Below, one piece after another: positions 17,778 through 25,533 of a DNA stretch of 64,000 nt; position 1 is the stretch's first letter, and the number at the start of each line of letters is the position of its first letter. Under the pieces are notes generated by a model. The model worked only from the letters and a program-made list of their open reading frames with translations. It was not told the DNA's origin and made no database searches. The stretch spans positions 20,581 to 84,580 of IMG/VR virus record IMGVR_UViG_3300036820_000010; one strand, 5' to 3'. Both the position numbers and the translations under genes were made by a program. The DNA comes from a virus.

Positions 17778-18082
17778 TTCATTTTCCTATTGATGAACTC
17801 GACGATCTGAATAGCAACTGCAGCAGTGTGCACACACTCCTCAACAACATTGTCCAGGAGTTCATTCCAATGGTCGGAATCAGACTGAGTATCGAAGTCA
17901 AGTATTGCCTTGGACACTTCTCCGAACTCCTCGCCTAGGATCAATCCCCACTTGTCTAGTGGATGATTCTGCTCACCCCATAAGCCTTGTTGTCTTTCCC
18001 TCTCCTCCAGGACCAGTTGCATACTGTCTTCAGTAGACTTGAGATCGAAGTCAGACTTTACAGGCGCCATGGAGTTCTCCAC
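17774..18082 (-). CDS. MazG-like nucleotide pyrophosphohydrolase
   Basis: 102 residues. MazG-type helices with Glu/Asp metal ligands: LVLEERERQQGLWGEQNHPL, ILGEEFGEVSKAILDFD and VVEECVHTAAVAIQ. The family hydrolyses (d)NTPs to monophosphates. In this island it may cleanse the dNTP pool or feed salvage. The start at 18082 overlaps the preceding gene by 25 nt; a second Met at 18070 is possible. Confidence 0.75.
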   Translation of the reverse strand: MENSMAPVKSDFDLKSTEDSMQLVLEERERQQGLWGEQNHPLDKWGLILGEEFGEVSKAILDFDTQSDSDHWNELLDNVVEECVHTAAVAIQIVEFINRKMK

Positions 18083-18351
18083 TCAGGCAAGGCCTCGGGT
18101 GTGATGTACTCTTGGGGAAGCGTATCTTCTAAGGGTTTCAGGTCCTCTGTGAGATTGGAAACTTTCCCCTGAACCTCACCCATACCCTTGCCCAGACTAA
18201 ACAGAAAGGCAGAGAAACTCCTCAACCCCCTAGTGATCTCTTCTCCCAACTCTTGGCCTGACTGGAAAGCAGGATCGACCACTTCGACAACCAGGGGTGG
18301 GTCTAGTCGGTCAGCAAGATTGCGCAAGACCCCACCTAGTTTATGCCTCAC
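18058..18351 (-). CDS. Hypothetical protein between queC and mazG-like gene
   Basis: 97 residues from a GTG at 18351 that overlaps the QueC stop (GTGA). Sequence begins MRHKLGGVLRNLADRLDPP and is mostly helical with an amphipathic middle (SGQELGEEITRGLRSFSAFL). No family recognised. Its coupling to queC places it in the 7-deazaguanine operon. Confidence 0.5.
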   Translation of the reverse strand: MRHKLGGVLRNLADRLDPPLVVEVVDPAFQSGQELGEEITRGLRSFSAFLFSLGKGMGEVQGKVSNLTEDLKPLEDTLPQEYITPEALPEWRTPWRL

Positions 18352-19052
18352 AAATTGATTCCCCCGACCGCAAGGGATCTCTCTAAGGAGACTTGGTACA
18401 AAGTCGGGTCCTTGATCCCAGCCAGATGAAACGCCTCGCGCCTCTCGACACAAGTAGCACAGAGACCGCAGTGCTGGGATCCGCCTTCGTAACACGACCA
18501 AGTCAGGTCCCAAGGGACCTTGGCTTCCTGGCCCCTCTTGGCGATTTCTGCCTTAGTGTTGTGGATGAAAGGAGCAGTTACCCGGAAGTCATCCCTGTAG
18601 AACCCTGAGTTCCCGATCCTCGCGGTCCGGTTGAACTCGTCGATGAAGGCAGGACGGCAGTCAGGGTAGATAGCATGGTCACCCGCGTGGACCGCAGTAA
18701 CCACCCGATCTGCCCCGAGGGCTACTGCCCACCCGACCGCGATCGAAAGGAGGATCATGTTTCGGTTAGGGACCACCGTCGCCTTCATACTCTCTTCGGT
18801 GTAGTGACCATGAGGAACTTCTTTGTCTGAAGTCAGAGCTGACGTTGACAGGAGTTCCCGCAAAGGCTCCATGTCGACCACTCTCCACTCAGAGAAGAGT
18901 CGCTGCGCGCACATGTTGGCGAACTTGAGTTCCTTACTGTGCTTCTGGCCATAATTTACTGAAAGGCAGTACAGTTTGTCCCCGTTGCCTTTGAGGATGT
19001 GGGCCAAGGCAACACTGTCCATGCCTCCCGACAGTAGTACTACACTCTTCAT
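18348..19052 (-). CDS. queC: QueC, 7-cyano-7-deazaguanine (preQ0) synthase
   Basis: 234 residues, full length. QueC converts 7-carboxy-7-deazaguanine to preQ0 with ATP and ammonia. The PP-loop SGGMDSVALAH (residues ~8-18), VPNRNMILLSIA, HAGDHAIYPDCRPAF and the zinc-binding C-terminal cluster SCYEGGSQHCGLCATCVERR are all present. Overlaps its neighbours by 4 nt at both ends, so it is read as one operon with FolE upstream and DpdA downstream. Confidence 0.95.
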   Translation of the reverse strand: MKSVVLLSGGMDSVALAHILKGNGDKLYCLSVNYGQKHSKELKFANMCAQRLFSEWRVVDMEPLRELLSTSALTSDKEVPHGHYTEESMKATVVPNRNMILLSIAVGWAVALGADRVVTAVHAGDHAIYPDCRPAFIDEFNRTARIGNSGFYRDDFRVTAPFIHNTKAEIAKRGQEAKVPWDLTWSCYEGGSQHCGLCATCVERREAFHLAGIKDPTLYQVSLERSLAVGGINL

Positions 19053-19246
19053 AGATAAGTTTGTTCTCCCGCCTTGTAACGAACTGCGTCGATCGCGTCC
19101 ATGACTCGGTCAATCGGTTCAGTCCAGAGTGTACTGAGTTCGCCTAGAGTCATCTTCTTCTCGTCATCGGACATAGACTCTACAGTTTCCATGAGTCTCT
19201 GGAAAGGCATACTGCGTAGAGTACGTCTAGAGTCCTCAAGCATCAC
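19049..19246 (-). CDS. Small protein between folE and queC
   Basis: 65 residues, helical and acidic (MPFQRLMETVESMSDDEKK), overlapping both neighbours by 4 nt. No family recognised. Tight coupling supports expression with the deazaguanine genes. Confidence 0.5.
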   Translation of the reverse strand: MMLEDSRRTLRSMPFQRLMETVESMSDDEKKMTLGELSTLWTEPIDRVMDAIDAVRYKAGEQTYL

Positions 19247-19812
19247 CTAGATCCCCTCAACGCTAAGAACTCAGCACGGGCCTCAGGTTCCCTAAGAAAG
19301 TCCCCCCTGACCGCAGAAGTCACTGTCCTAGACCCTGTCGCCTGGATCCCCCTGATGGTCATGCACGCGTGTTCTGCTTCGAGGACGACCATGCAATTTT
19401 TACTTAGGTTCTCCTCGATGCAGTTAGCAACCTGGGTCGTGATTCTTTCCTGCATGGTCAACCGTCTAGAGTAAATATAGACGATGCGAGCCAGTTTCGA
19501 CAACCCGATGACCCGACCTTGGGGAATGTACCCGACATGAGCAACTCCCAAGAAAGGCAGTAAGTGATGTTCACACAAGGAGACTAGAGGAATGTCCTTG
19601 ACCAGGACCATCGAATTGTAGCCATCAGCCTCGAAGTGAGTGAACAGGTCTTTGGGGTTTAGAGAATACCCTCGAGTCATCTCCTGGTACATCTCGATGA
19701 CGCGGCGAGGCGTCTCCTTCAGGCCTTCCCGCGTCGGGTCCTCCTTGATGTACTTGAGGATATCCTCGACAGCACGCAGACCCCCGGGATGAACTTCCCT
19801 ACCCGACACCAT
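19243..19812 (-). CDS. folE: GTP cyclohydrolase I (FolE)
   Basis: 189 residues, normal family length. Converts GTP to dihydroneopterin triphosphate, the first step toward preQ0. Diagnostic motifs: DPTREGLKETPRRV, zinc ligands in SLCEHHLLPFLGVAHVGYIP, GLSKLARIVYIYSRRLTMQE and AEHACMTIRGIQATGS. It overlaps the DUF3310 gene by 14 nt and the downstream small gene by 4 nt. Confidence 0.96.
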   Translation of the reverse strand: MVSGREVHPGGLRAVEDILKYIKEDPTREGLKETPRRVIEMYQEMTRGYSLNPKDLFTHFEADGYNSMVLVKDIPLVSLCEHHLLPFLGVAHVGYIPQGRVIGLSKLARIVYIYSRRLTMQERITTQVANCIEENLSKNCMVVLEAEHACMTIRGIQATGSRTVTSAVRGDFLREPEARAEFLALRGSR

Positions 19813-20338
19813 CTTCCTCCCGGTGAATCAGGAACCGCAGGTACCAGAGGGCCTTCTTCAAGTCGTCAACTCCCCCCTTCTTCGACCAACGGGTGACGTA
19901 CTTGACGATGTTGCCTTCCGCGTAAGGCAGGTTGTTGGCCGCTATATACTGAATGGGCTCGATCTCGAACCCGCCTCGGTAGTGCCCACCCTGGTGCGAT
20001 GTCGAGAAGAGTTCAGTCCCCTGCTCCTGACGCAAGGCCTCGAGTTTCTCAGGATTGAGTTCTTCTGGGATCTCGTCATCAGGTAGATCCTGCCTTGCCC
20101 CTGGGTCCCCGGGAATCTTGATCTCACTCAGATCCCTACCTAGAGACTCCAGAACATCTTCATCTGCCTCGGGTTCTGGTCCAGGATAAAAATCAGATTC
20201 TGGGGGAGACGGGTTACGGTTAGCCATTTCAGCAACTATCGAGTTTTGGGGAGTGACGACCATCTTCGATCCCCCGACATTAGACTCAGTTGACTCTGCC
20301 TTGGGTTTCTTGTCGTCAGATGTATTTGTCTTGCTCAC
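19799..20338 (-). CDS. DUF3310 domain protein
   Basis: 179 residues. A long acidic, disordered N-terminus (~1-110) precedes a C-terminal DUF3310 domain: HYRGGFEIEPIQYIAANNLP, then GNIVKYVTRWSKKGGVDDLK and KALWYLRFLIHREE. The domain is frequent in phages and often called nucleotide kinase-like, without proven activity. The extended acidic N-terminus is unusual. Located between QueE and FolE. Confidence 0.8.
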   Translation of the reverse strand: MSKTNTSDDKKPKAESTESNVGGSKMVVTPQNSIVAEMANRNPSPPESDFYPGPEPEADEDVLESLGRDLSEIKIPGDPGARQDLPDDEIPEELNPEKLEALRQEQGTELFSTSHQGGHYRGGFEIEPIQYIAANNLPYAEGNIVKYVTRWSKKGGVDDLKKALWYLRFLIHREEDGVG

Positions 20339-20624
20339 TCAAGTCCACCAGTAGATAGTCGTGGATCAGGACGTGGTTCTGGGCCCAAGAATTCTTCTTG
20401 GCTACCTCGCAGACCCTTTGGTGTACTGCTTGGTAGTTCGCCCAGTCGTCAAAAGTCAGATTACCTTTGGTCAAAGCCCAGACTCGAAGAGACTCCATGT
20501 GGCGAAACCCGAGTTTCCGTAGATCTACGCGCAGGCGATTCCATCCACTTCTTTCAGTGTTCAAGCCCATGCCTCGGGCTTCCTTCTCGTACTCCTTCTC
20601 GTTGAGTTCTCGGAAGAACTCCAT
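20316..20624 (-). CDS. Hypothetical protein
   Basis: 102 residues from the ATG at 20624. A TTG at 20687 would extend it into the queE 3' end with a basic low-complexity segment and is less likely. The protein is charged, with a Trp-rich middle (LRVWALTKGNLTFDDWANY). It overlaps the DUF3310 gene by 23 nt. No family recognised. Confidence 0.5.
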   Translation of the reverse strand: MEFFRELNEKEYEKEARGMGLNTERSGWNRLRVDLRKLGFRHMESLRVWALTKGNLTFDDWANYQAVHQRVCEVAKKNSWAQNHVLIHDYLLVDLSEQDKYI

Positions 20625-20655
20625 ACTTGGCTGTTTCTCCACCCTACGCCGCCTC

Positions 20656-21375
20656 CTACGTTCCCCTCGTGTTTCCAAAGATCTCAACCTGCAGACGGGG
20701 GGATAGGTTCCACCCTTCTAAGAGAACCGACTTCGCTACTGCCTGCATATGCTCTTGTAAGGCCTCGACATCGATACCTTCTGGCATGATGTAGACAGGG
20801 TGAAGATCATGCTTGGTCACCAGGTACTTGACCTCGGCCAGATCATCATCAGAAGTGACCACGAACTTCCAACAGGTCTTGTGAGTATCCTGCAGAATAT
20901 CCAAGGCCTCGGGATTGTAACGCTTCGCCTTCTCGTTGCCTGAGTTCTCGAGTTTCGGAGAGCAGTTGAACTGGGTCACCCGCGTGACCAACTCCCGGGT
21001 CGGAGTGATCGTACCTGCTGTCTCGACCTCGACTCGAACCGCAGAAGACAGGGTGTTGAGGTACTCAGCCAAGACCTTCTGCTGCAGGAGAGGCTCACCC
21101 CCAGAGACGACCAACATAGGCACCCTCAAGTTGAAGAGGCCCAAGGTCTTGAACTGAGCAGTGATCTCCTCGAAGGTCATCCGGGTGAGTTCGACCTTAG
21201 GATCGTACTTGACCCCGTTACGTCCTGTCCAGTCCCATGTATAAGGAGTATCACACCAGGAACAGTGCAAGTTGCATGCCCCTAACCTCAAGAAGCAGCA
21301 AACTCTACCTGCGGACGAGCCTTCACCTTGGAAGGTAGGCCCGAACTGTTCACTGACCAAGAGTTCCTCCCTCAT
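20656..21375 (-). CDS. queE: QueE, 7-carboxy-7-deazaguanine synthase
   Basis: 239-residue radical SAM enzyme making 7-carboxy-7-deazaguanine from 6-carboxytetrahydropterin. The Cx3Cx2C cluster motif is in GACNLHCSWCDTPYTWDW; the N-terminal GPTFQGEGSSAG and the SGGEPLLQ motif are typical. Later SAM/substrate segments (EVETAGTITP, CSPKLENSG, YIMPEG) are intact. Only 3 nt separate it from queD upstream. Confidence 0.95.
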   Translation of the reverse strand: MREELLVSEQFGPTFQGEGSSAGRVCCFLRLGACNLHCSWCDTPYTWDWTGRNGVKYDPKVELTRMTFEEITAQFKTLGLFNLRVPMLVVSGGEPLLQQKVLAEYLNTLSSAVRVEVETAGTITPTRELVTRVTQFNCSPKLENSGNEKAKRYNPEALDILQDTHKTCWKFVVTSDDDLAEVKYLVTKHDLHPVYIMPEGIDVEALQEHMQAVAKSVLLEGWNLSPRLQVEIFGNTRGT

Positions 21376-21378
21376 CTG

Positions 21379-21759
21379 TCAGATCGTGATCTCAACCCAG
21401 GTGTTAGCCGTCTCCGAGACAGCAACCTGGACTATTCCCCACTCAGAATCTGGATACTCGGTGCGCACAGTGTCCTGGAGTTGAGTCAGAATCCACTGAC
21501 CAATGCGTTCTGCCGTCGGAACCTGGATGAAGGCGTTGAGGTCCTGGTGATCGAACTTATGCAAGACCGGGTGCATGATCGAAGTCAGAGTAGCAAAGTC
21601 GACAACCATCCCCTCCTCGGACTGGCCTTGAGAGGGTTGGACTGGACCCTCAACTGTCACCCGAACTCGGTAGGAGTGACCATGGGGGCGGCGACATTTT
21701 CCCTCATGGTTAGGTAGATGGTGAGCAGCCTCAAACCCGTACTCCTTCGAAATCCTCAT
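21379..21759 (-). CDS. queD: QueD, 6-carboxytetrahydropterin synthase
   Basis: 126 residues from the ATG at 21759 (MRISKEYGFEAAHHLP). Converts dihydroneopterin triphosphate to 6-carboxy-tetrahydropterin. Zinc ligands and active-site residues are visible in FEAAHHLPNHEGKCRRPHGH, with VVDFATL and KFDHQDLNAF downstream. Longer readings from 21825 would run into the intergenic spacer after queF. Confidence 0.93.
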   Translation of the reverse strand: MRISKEYGFEAAHHLPNHEGKCRRPHGHSYRVRVTVEGPVQPSQGQSEEGMVVDFATLTSIMHPVLHKFDHQDLNAFIQVPTAERIGQWILTQLQDTVRTEYPDSEWGIVQVAVSETANTWVEITI

Positions 21760-21769
21760 GTGCTCCACC

Positions 21770-22210
21770 TCACAGGATCTCCAGTTGAGCAGGATAGGCA
21801 GCAACCGACGTGATCTCGATCCCACCTCGACGCTTCTGGGTCACCTCAACTCGAATCGCCCGTGGGTGCAACTCGAGTTTGATCGTGCGCAGGATAATTG
21901 CTGGAAGAGCCTCACAAAAGACTCCCTGGGTGCGGAACGACTCCAGATAGAGTTTAAGACTCTTACTCTCTAGAATATGATCTGCAGGCCGGTAGCGAAT
22001 CGTGACCCGGTACATGTCAGGCTGCAGAGTAACCGGACAGATCGCGGTCACCTCGTCCGACTGCATCTCGACCATCGAGGGTCGATCGTCCTCTGGGATC
22101 TGGATCGCGTCTAGGCGGGTGAACTTCCTGCCTCGATGACCCAGGTATAGGCGGCTTGAGTCAGGTTCCCCTGCCTCCGTCTCAGAACTTGCCTTCTCGG
22201 TTTCGTTCAT
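21770..22210 (-). CDS. queF: QueF-type preQ0 reductase
   Basis: 146 residues, unimodular QueF size. NADPH-dependent reduction of preQ0 to preQ1. The nucleophilic Cys58 and catalytic Asp65 lie in AICPVTLQPDMY and the QueF signature ESKSLKLY is intact at 81-88. In the usual F-H-E substrate motif the His is Cys99 (VFCEALP) while Glu100 is kept. The enzyme could therefore be a reductase with altered kinetics or a changed product. Overlaps the upstream small gene by 29 nt and lies 10 nt before queD. Confidence 0.88.
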   Translation of the reverse strand: MNETEKASSETEAGEPDSSRLYLGHRGRKFTRLDAIQIPEDDRPSMVEMQSDEVTAICPVTLQPDMYRVTIRYRPADHILESKSLKLYLESFRTQGVFCEALPAIILRTIKLELHPRAIRVEVTQKRRGGIEITSVAAYPAQLEIL

Positions 22211-22466
22211 CTACCTTTTCTTCTATTAGCTTGAGAACTTCTTCGACCGCGACGATAGTATAGATCTTGTTCAGGAGATCCTCAGGAATCCTCCTGAAGA
22301 AGTACAACCAACGCTCCCTCTCCTGGACTATTCCCAACTCTAGTCCAGAAGAGAACCCCTCCTCGTAACCGGAACTTCTATACCCACTAGAATCCATGAC
22401 CCACTCGGGCCCAGGTAGGCCTGAGTTAGTCACCTCGAAGTTCCAACCGAGTCTCCTCTTCCCCAT
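22182..22466 (-). CDS. Hypothetical protein upstream of queF
   Basis: 94 residues, overlapping the queF start by 29 nt and starting 8 nt after the DUF669 gene. N-terminus Gly/Ser-rich (SSGYRSSGYEEGFSSGLELG), C-terminus helical (LLNKIYTIVAVEEVLKLIEE). No family recognised. Confidence 0.5.
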   Translation of the reverse strand: MGKRRLGWNFEVTNSGLPGPEWVMDSSGYRSSGYEEGFSSGLELGIVQERERWLYFFRRIPEDLLNKIYTIVAVEEVLKLIEEKVDERNREGKF

Positions 22467-22474
22467 GTCGGGAC

Positions 22475-22960
22475 CTACTTGAACGACCGCCTGACCTGCT
22501 GATTCCCCTTGAACGGGGAGGCAGCATCACCTCCCGCAGGAACTGCCTCCGCGACCTGAGGCGTTTCTCCAACCGGGACCAAATCCTCGACCCGAGAGGT
22601 CATCCGCCCCTGGTACTTCTCGTTGCGGACCGAGGCAACCGCAGGCAACCCATCGAAGGACGGATCAAGGAGCATCCCTGTCCCATCGTCGAAGTCGAGG
22701 TCCAACGACTGCGCCTCGATCCCGAAGTTCTGGAAGACTGCCTGCAACCGGAACAGGGCCTTAGGCGAGAAGGAAGTCATCATGTACAGGGTTCGGCCTT
22801 CGAACTCACCTGACACGATGGTCAACTTCCAGTTGAGGTAAGGAAATTCAGACCCCTCCGACTGCCTCTGCTCGACCGAGTCGATCAGGACCTCGTACTT
22901 GCCGGGTTTGACCGGGGTCTGAACCTCGACACCAGAGAAATCGAGAGTATACTTAGACAC
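22475..22960 (-). CDS. DUF669-like ssDNA-binding protein
   Basis: 161 residues from the GTG at 22960, overlapping the upstream gene by 8 nt. Contains the DUF669-like pattern: PVKPGKYEVLIDSVEQR, PYLNWKLTIVSGEFEGRTLY, FSPKALFRLQAVFQNFGI, then a flexible C-terminus with Pro/Ala/Gly. DUF669 proteins are OB-fold ssDNA binders usually next to Sak4-type recombinases, as here. A longer start would use low-complexity sequence and is rejected. Confidence 0.75.
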   Translation of the reverse strand: MSKYTLDFSGVEVQTPVKPGKYEVLIDSVEQRQSEGSEFPYLNWKLTIVSGEFEGRTLYMMTSFSPKALFRLQAVFQNFGIEAQSLDLDFDDGTGMLLDPSFDGLPAVASVRNEKYQGRMTSRVEDLVPVGETPQVAEAVPAGGDAASPFKGNQQVRRSFK

Positions 22961-23162
22961 TGGCTTTCGCCTCCTCGTGAGCCGGGAGCAACAGAAGATT
23001 GCCCCGTGGGTACTGCGCCGACTTGAGTCTGAAGACCCAGTACTGGGCCATGACGTCCCCATACTGCACTCCTCCAAACTCCCCCGGCGGGTTCTTGGCC
23101 ACCGCAATCTGCTCGATGGCGAGGGAGTTGACCATTTTCTCCCAGGTTACCCGAGACAACAT
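22953..23162 (-). CDS. Small protein between Sak4-like and DUF669 genes
   Basis: 69 residues, overlapping the Sak4-like stop by one base and the DUF669 start by 8 nt. Trp/Tyr-rich middle (GGVQYGDVMAQYWVFRLK). No family recognised; coupling suggests a role in the recombination set. Confidence 0.55.
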   Translation of the reverse strand: MLSRVTWEKMVNSLAIEQIAVAKNPPGEFGGVQYGDVMAQYWVFRLKSAQYPRGNLLLLPAHEEAKASV

Positions 23163-24016
23163 CAGGCCTTGACCTTCTGCTTCTTGAGGACTTCATCGGC
23201 GAGGGCACCTGCCTCTTGGGGAGTCATCTTCTCGATGGGTTGGACAGCATCACCATCTTCTGCGCGGACAGCCGGAGTCTCCGCGGGCGGGCCCCCAGGG
23301 AAGTGTAGAACGTCGAGCAACTTGGTCACCGTCGGATCATCCAAGTACTCTGGGATCACATCTCCCCAACGGGTCCGTGCCTTGACTCGGAACTGCGAGA
23401 ACCCGGACAGGAGAAGAGACCTAGTCTCTTGCATGGTCCCATCAGACCCTCGTTCCTGAGAGATAGCGAAGTACCCCGCGACATCGAACAGCCCAGGAAG
23501 TTCCTCGGCCAACTGCCCTGCGAGAGCAGGAACCTTAACTGCTCCTACTCTCGGTTCGACGACTTCTTTAGACAAAGAAGTCATGAAGACGTGCATCGGA
23601 AGGTCACGGAAGGACCTGACGAAGCGCCTCATCTGGACAGTTGCCTTACCGTAGTCCTGCTGCTGCAGAGCGTTCGGGTCGTTGCGTCTCGCCTGCTCCC
23701 CTTCTAGGATGTCGAGGAGGGTGAAGATGTGAGTTTCTGATAGAGAGTCGATGCAGATCGATTGGTAGGGAAGATTCGATCGCGGCGACTCGAGCTCAGA
23801 ATAGACTTGAGAGTACGTATCCCAATCCCGAATCTCGACCATGTCGATGTCGAGACCAGCGAGAGTTTGAGATCCCCCCTCAAAGTCCAAGAACAAGACG
23901 GGAGACGTCCTCGGATCGAGTTGAGCAGTACCTAAGAAATGGGTCTTGCCTGCTCCTGCGGGCCCAAAGATCAACGCCTTCAAGAAGCGCCCCTGGTCGG
24001 GTTTGATTATCTTCAA
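23162..24016 (-). CDS. Sak4-like RecA-fold ATPase
   Basis: 284 residues from a TTG at 24016 with a GGAG site about 10 nt upstream. Walker A GPAGAGKTHFLG (~18-29), Walker B-like ICIDSLSET (~87-95), and later FMTSLSKEVVEPRVGAVKVP. This is the AAA_24/Sak4 single-strand annealing recombinase group, acting with a DUF669 SSB. Its own promoter (CTGACA-18-TATAAT) lies in the end of the upstream nuclease gene. Confidence 0.85.
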   Translation of the reverse strand: MKIIKPDQGRFLKALIFGPAGAGKTHFLGTAQLDPRTSPVLFLDFEGGSQTLAGLDIDMVEIRDWDTYSQVYSELESPRSNLPYQSICIDSLSETHIFTLLDILEGEQARRNDPNALQQQDYGKATVQMRRFVRSFRDLPMHVFMTSLSKEVVEPRVGAVKVPALAGQLAEELPGLFDVAGYFAISQERGSDGTMQETRSLLLSGFSQFRVKARTRWGDVIPEYLDDPTVTKLLDVLHFPGGPPAETPAVRAEDGDAVQPIEKMTPQEAGALADEVLKKQKVKA

Positions 24017-24064
24017 GTCTTGGATCTCCAGACTTACGAATGAACGAAGGGACGGGCCTCAATC

Positions 24065-24094
24065 ATTATAGATGGAGTTACCATCTCCTGTCAG
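24065..24094 (-). promoter_or_regulatory. Promoter of the Sak4-like operon
   Basis: Minus strand CTGACA, 18-nt spacer, TATAAT, located at the 3' end of the nuclease gene and ~50 nt before the Sak4-like TTG start. Confidence 0.6.
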
Positions 24095-25115
24095 GGTTGA
24101 TCTTGAAGTTCGCCCCAAGTAAGTGCTGATGGTCGGACCCGTCTTCCATCGCCTGGCAAACCTGCAAGAAATCACACCTGGGACAGTGCAAAGCAGACGG
24201 GGAAGGATACGCCTTCTCTGGATACTTAGAAATATCCAACATGTCCTTGAAGACATAGAAGAGATGTTCTTCATAAGCCTTGATTTGAGCGAGGTTGCGA
24301 GACGTAACTTCTCTGTGGAAGAAGGGATCCCACCCACGAGTCTTGAGAGCGTTCAGGGCCTGGATATGCTTGCTCGATCGAGTCAAGTCGAGTTCGACCA
24401 TCTTCGAGTAGTACCACCCGTGCAAGGTGAGTTGATCCTTGGCTGTCGAGAGAGACCCGTCTTTCAGGAGGCGGGGGAGGTTCGGGACCTTCTTCAAGAG
24501 TGTCTCGTAGACCACACCCTTGAACAGTTCCCCAGTCAGGCGCCAGAAGGAGTAGTAGTACCCAGTCACCTGGTCGTCGAGGTCTAGGCCTCGGCCTTGG
24601 GTCCAAACTTGCGCCCCTGTCTTGTAGTCGACCAGGTACAAGTCTGAACCTTCAGAAGCAATCCGGTCCATCCTCGCCGTCAACCTAGGTCTTGACTTGA
24701 GAGTTGCTCTCCCCGTCGAGGTTCTGATCGGGACCCACACTCTCCGTTCCAAAGAAACCGTCCTGAGTTGCAACGAGGTCCCCCGGTCGAAGGCAGCGTA
24801 GTTGCGCAACATCTCGACACCAAGCGGTTTGTAGGCGTAGATGTCGTTCTCTACCCACCCCCACAGGCCCCCATACTCCTGCTGCAAGTCGACGATCGAC
24901 GAATCAAACTCCTTCTCGAACTCGTCGATCGTGGCTTGCATCGAGTAGGATCGCCCGTACTCCTCTAACGCATGGTGGATCAAGGTCCCGAACCACAGAC
25001 GGTCATCCGGTTTCTTGAGTTGGTATCCAAGATAAGAACCTAGATACCACTGGCGCCTGCACTCCTTGAACTGACCGACTTCGGTCACCGAAACTTCATC
25101 AAGAGACCTTGGCAT
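24078..25115 (-). CDS. Cas4/RecB-like PD-(D/E)XK nuclease with Fe-S cysteines
   Basis: 345 residues. Nuclease motifs: GTLIHHALEEY (early His), LTARMDRI and YLVDYKTGAQVW (the D...D-Y-K core). A four-Cys cluster, one near the N-terminus (KECRRQW) and three at the C-terminus (CPRCDFLQVC), matches the Fe-S signature of Cas4/AddB-type exonucleases. Probably a 5'-3' exonuclease feeding the Sak4/DUF669 annealing pair. Overlaps the upstream resolvase gene by 17 nt. Confidence 0.87.
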   Translation of the reverse strand: MPRSLDEVSVTEVGQFKECRRQWYLGSYLGYQLKKPDDRLWFGTLIHHALEEYGRSYSMQATIDEFEKEFDSSIVDLQQEYGGLWGWVENDIYAYKPLGVEMLRNYAAFDRGTSLQLRTVSLERRVWVPIRTSTGRATLKSRPRLTARMDRIASEGSDLYLVDYKTGAQVWTQGRGLDLDDQVTGYYYSFWRLTGELFKGVVYETLLKKVPNLPRLLKDGSLSTAKDQLTLHGWYYSKMVELDLTRSSKHIQALNALKTRGWDPFFHREVTSRNLAQIKAYEEHLFYVFKDMLDISKYPEKAYPSPSALHCPRCDFLQVCQAMEDGSDHQHLLGANFKINPDRRW

Positions 25116-25533
25116 CTTCTAGGCCTGGAAACTCATCCTTGAGTTTCTTGACGATGAAGTAGAGTCCGATGCAGGCAGCATCCCTCTCATGAGAACTCTT
25201 GAAGTGGTGTTGAGGAAACAGGCCTCTCAACCAACGAGTCTGGAAGTACGGTTTCCAATCTGCGGGTTTGATCATAGTTGCTGCAGGAAAGACCCCCCTG
25301 AGGGCTGCCTCGATGGCCAGGAGTTCCCGTCCGAGTTTGCCCATTCCTCCATGAGCAGCCGTCATCTCTAAGATGACAAACTTCTGCTGCATCGGGAGGT
25401 CTAGATAAATCTGGGGCTCCTTCCTAGATTCAGTCCTGAGGAGTCTCCACTCTTGGCCTAGAACAGTGTTCTTCTGCTCGAAGATCGCCCAACCAGACGT
25501 GATCCCGACGTCAATGGCTAGGAGTCTCGACAC
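25099..25533 (-). CDS. RuvC-like Holliday junction resolvase
   Basis: 144 residues from the GTG at 25533. RNase H-fold acidic motifs: LLAIDVGITSGWAIFE, FVILEMTAAHGG and SHERDAACIGLYFIVKKL, the order seen in RuvC/phage resolvases. It would cut branched DNA before packaging. Overlaps the upstream gene by 23 nt; longer readings are out-of-family sequence. Confidence 0.78.
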   Translation of the reverse strand: MSRLLAIDVGITSGWAIFEQKNTVLGQEWRLLRTESRKEPQIYLDLPMQQKFVILEMTAAHGGMGKLGRELLAIEAALRGVFPAATMIKPADWKPYFQTRWLRGLFPQHHFKSSHERDAACIGLYFIVKKLKDEFPGLEDAKVS

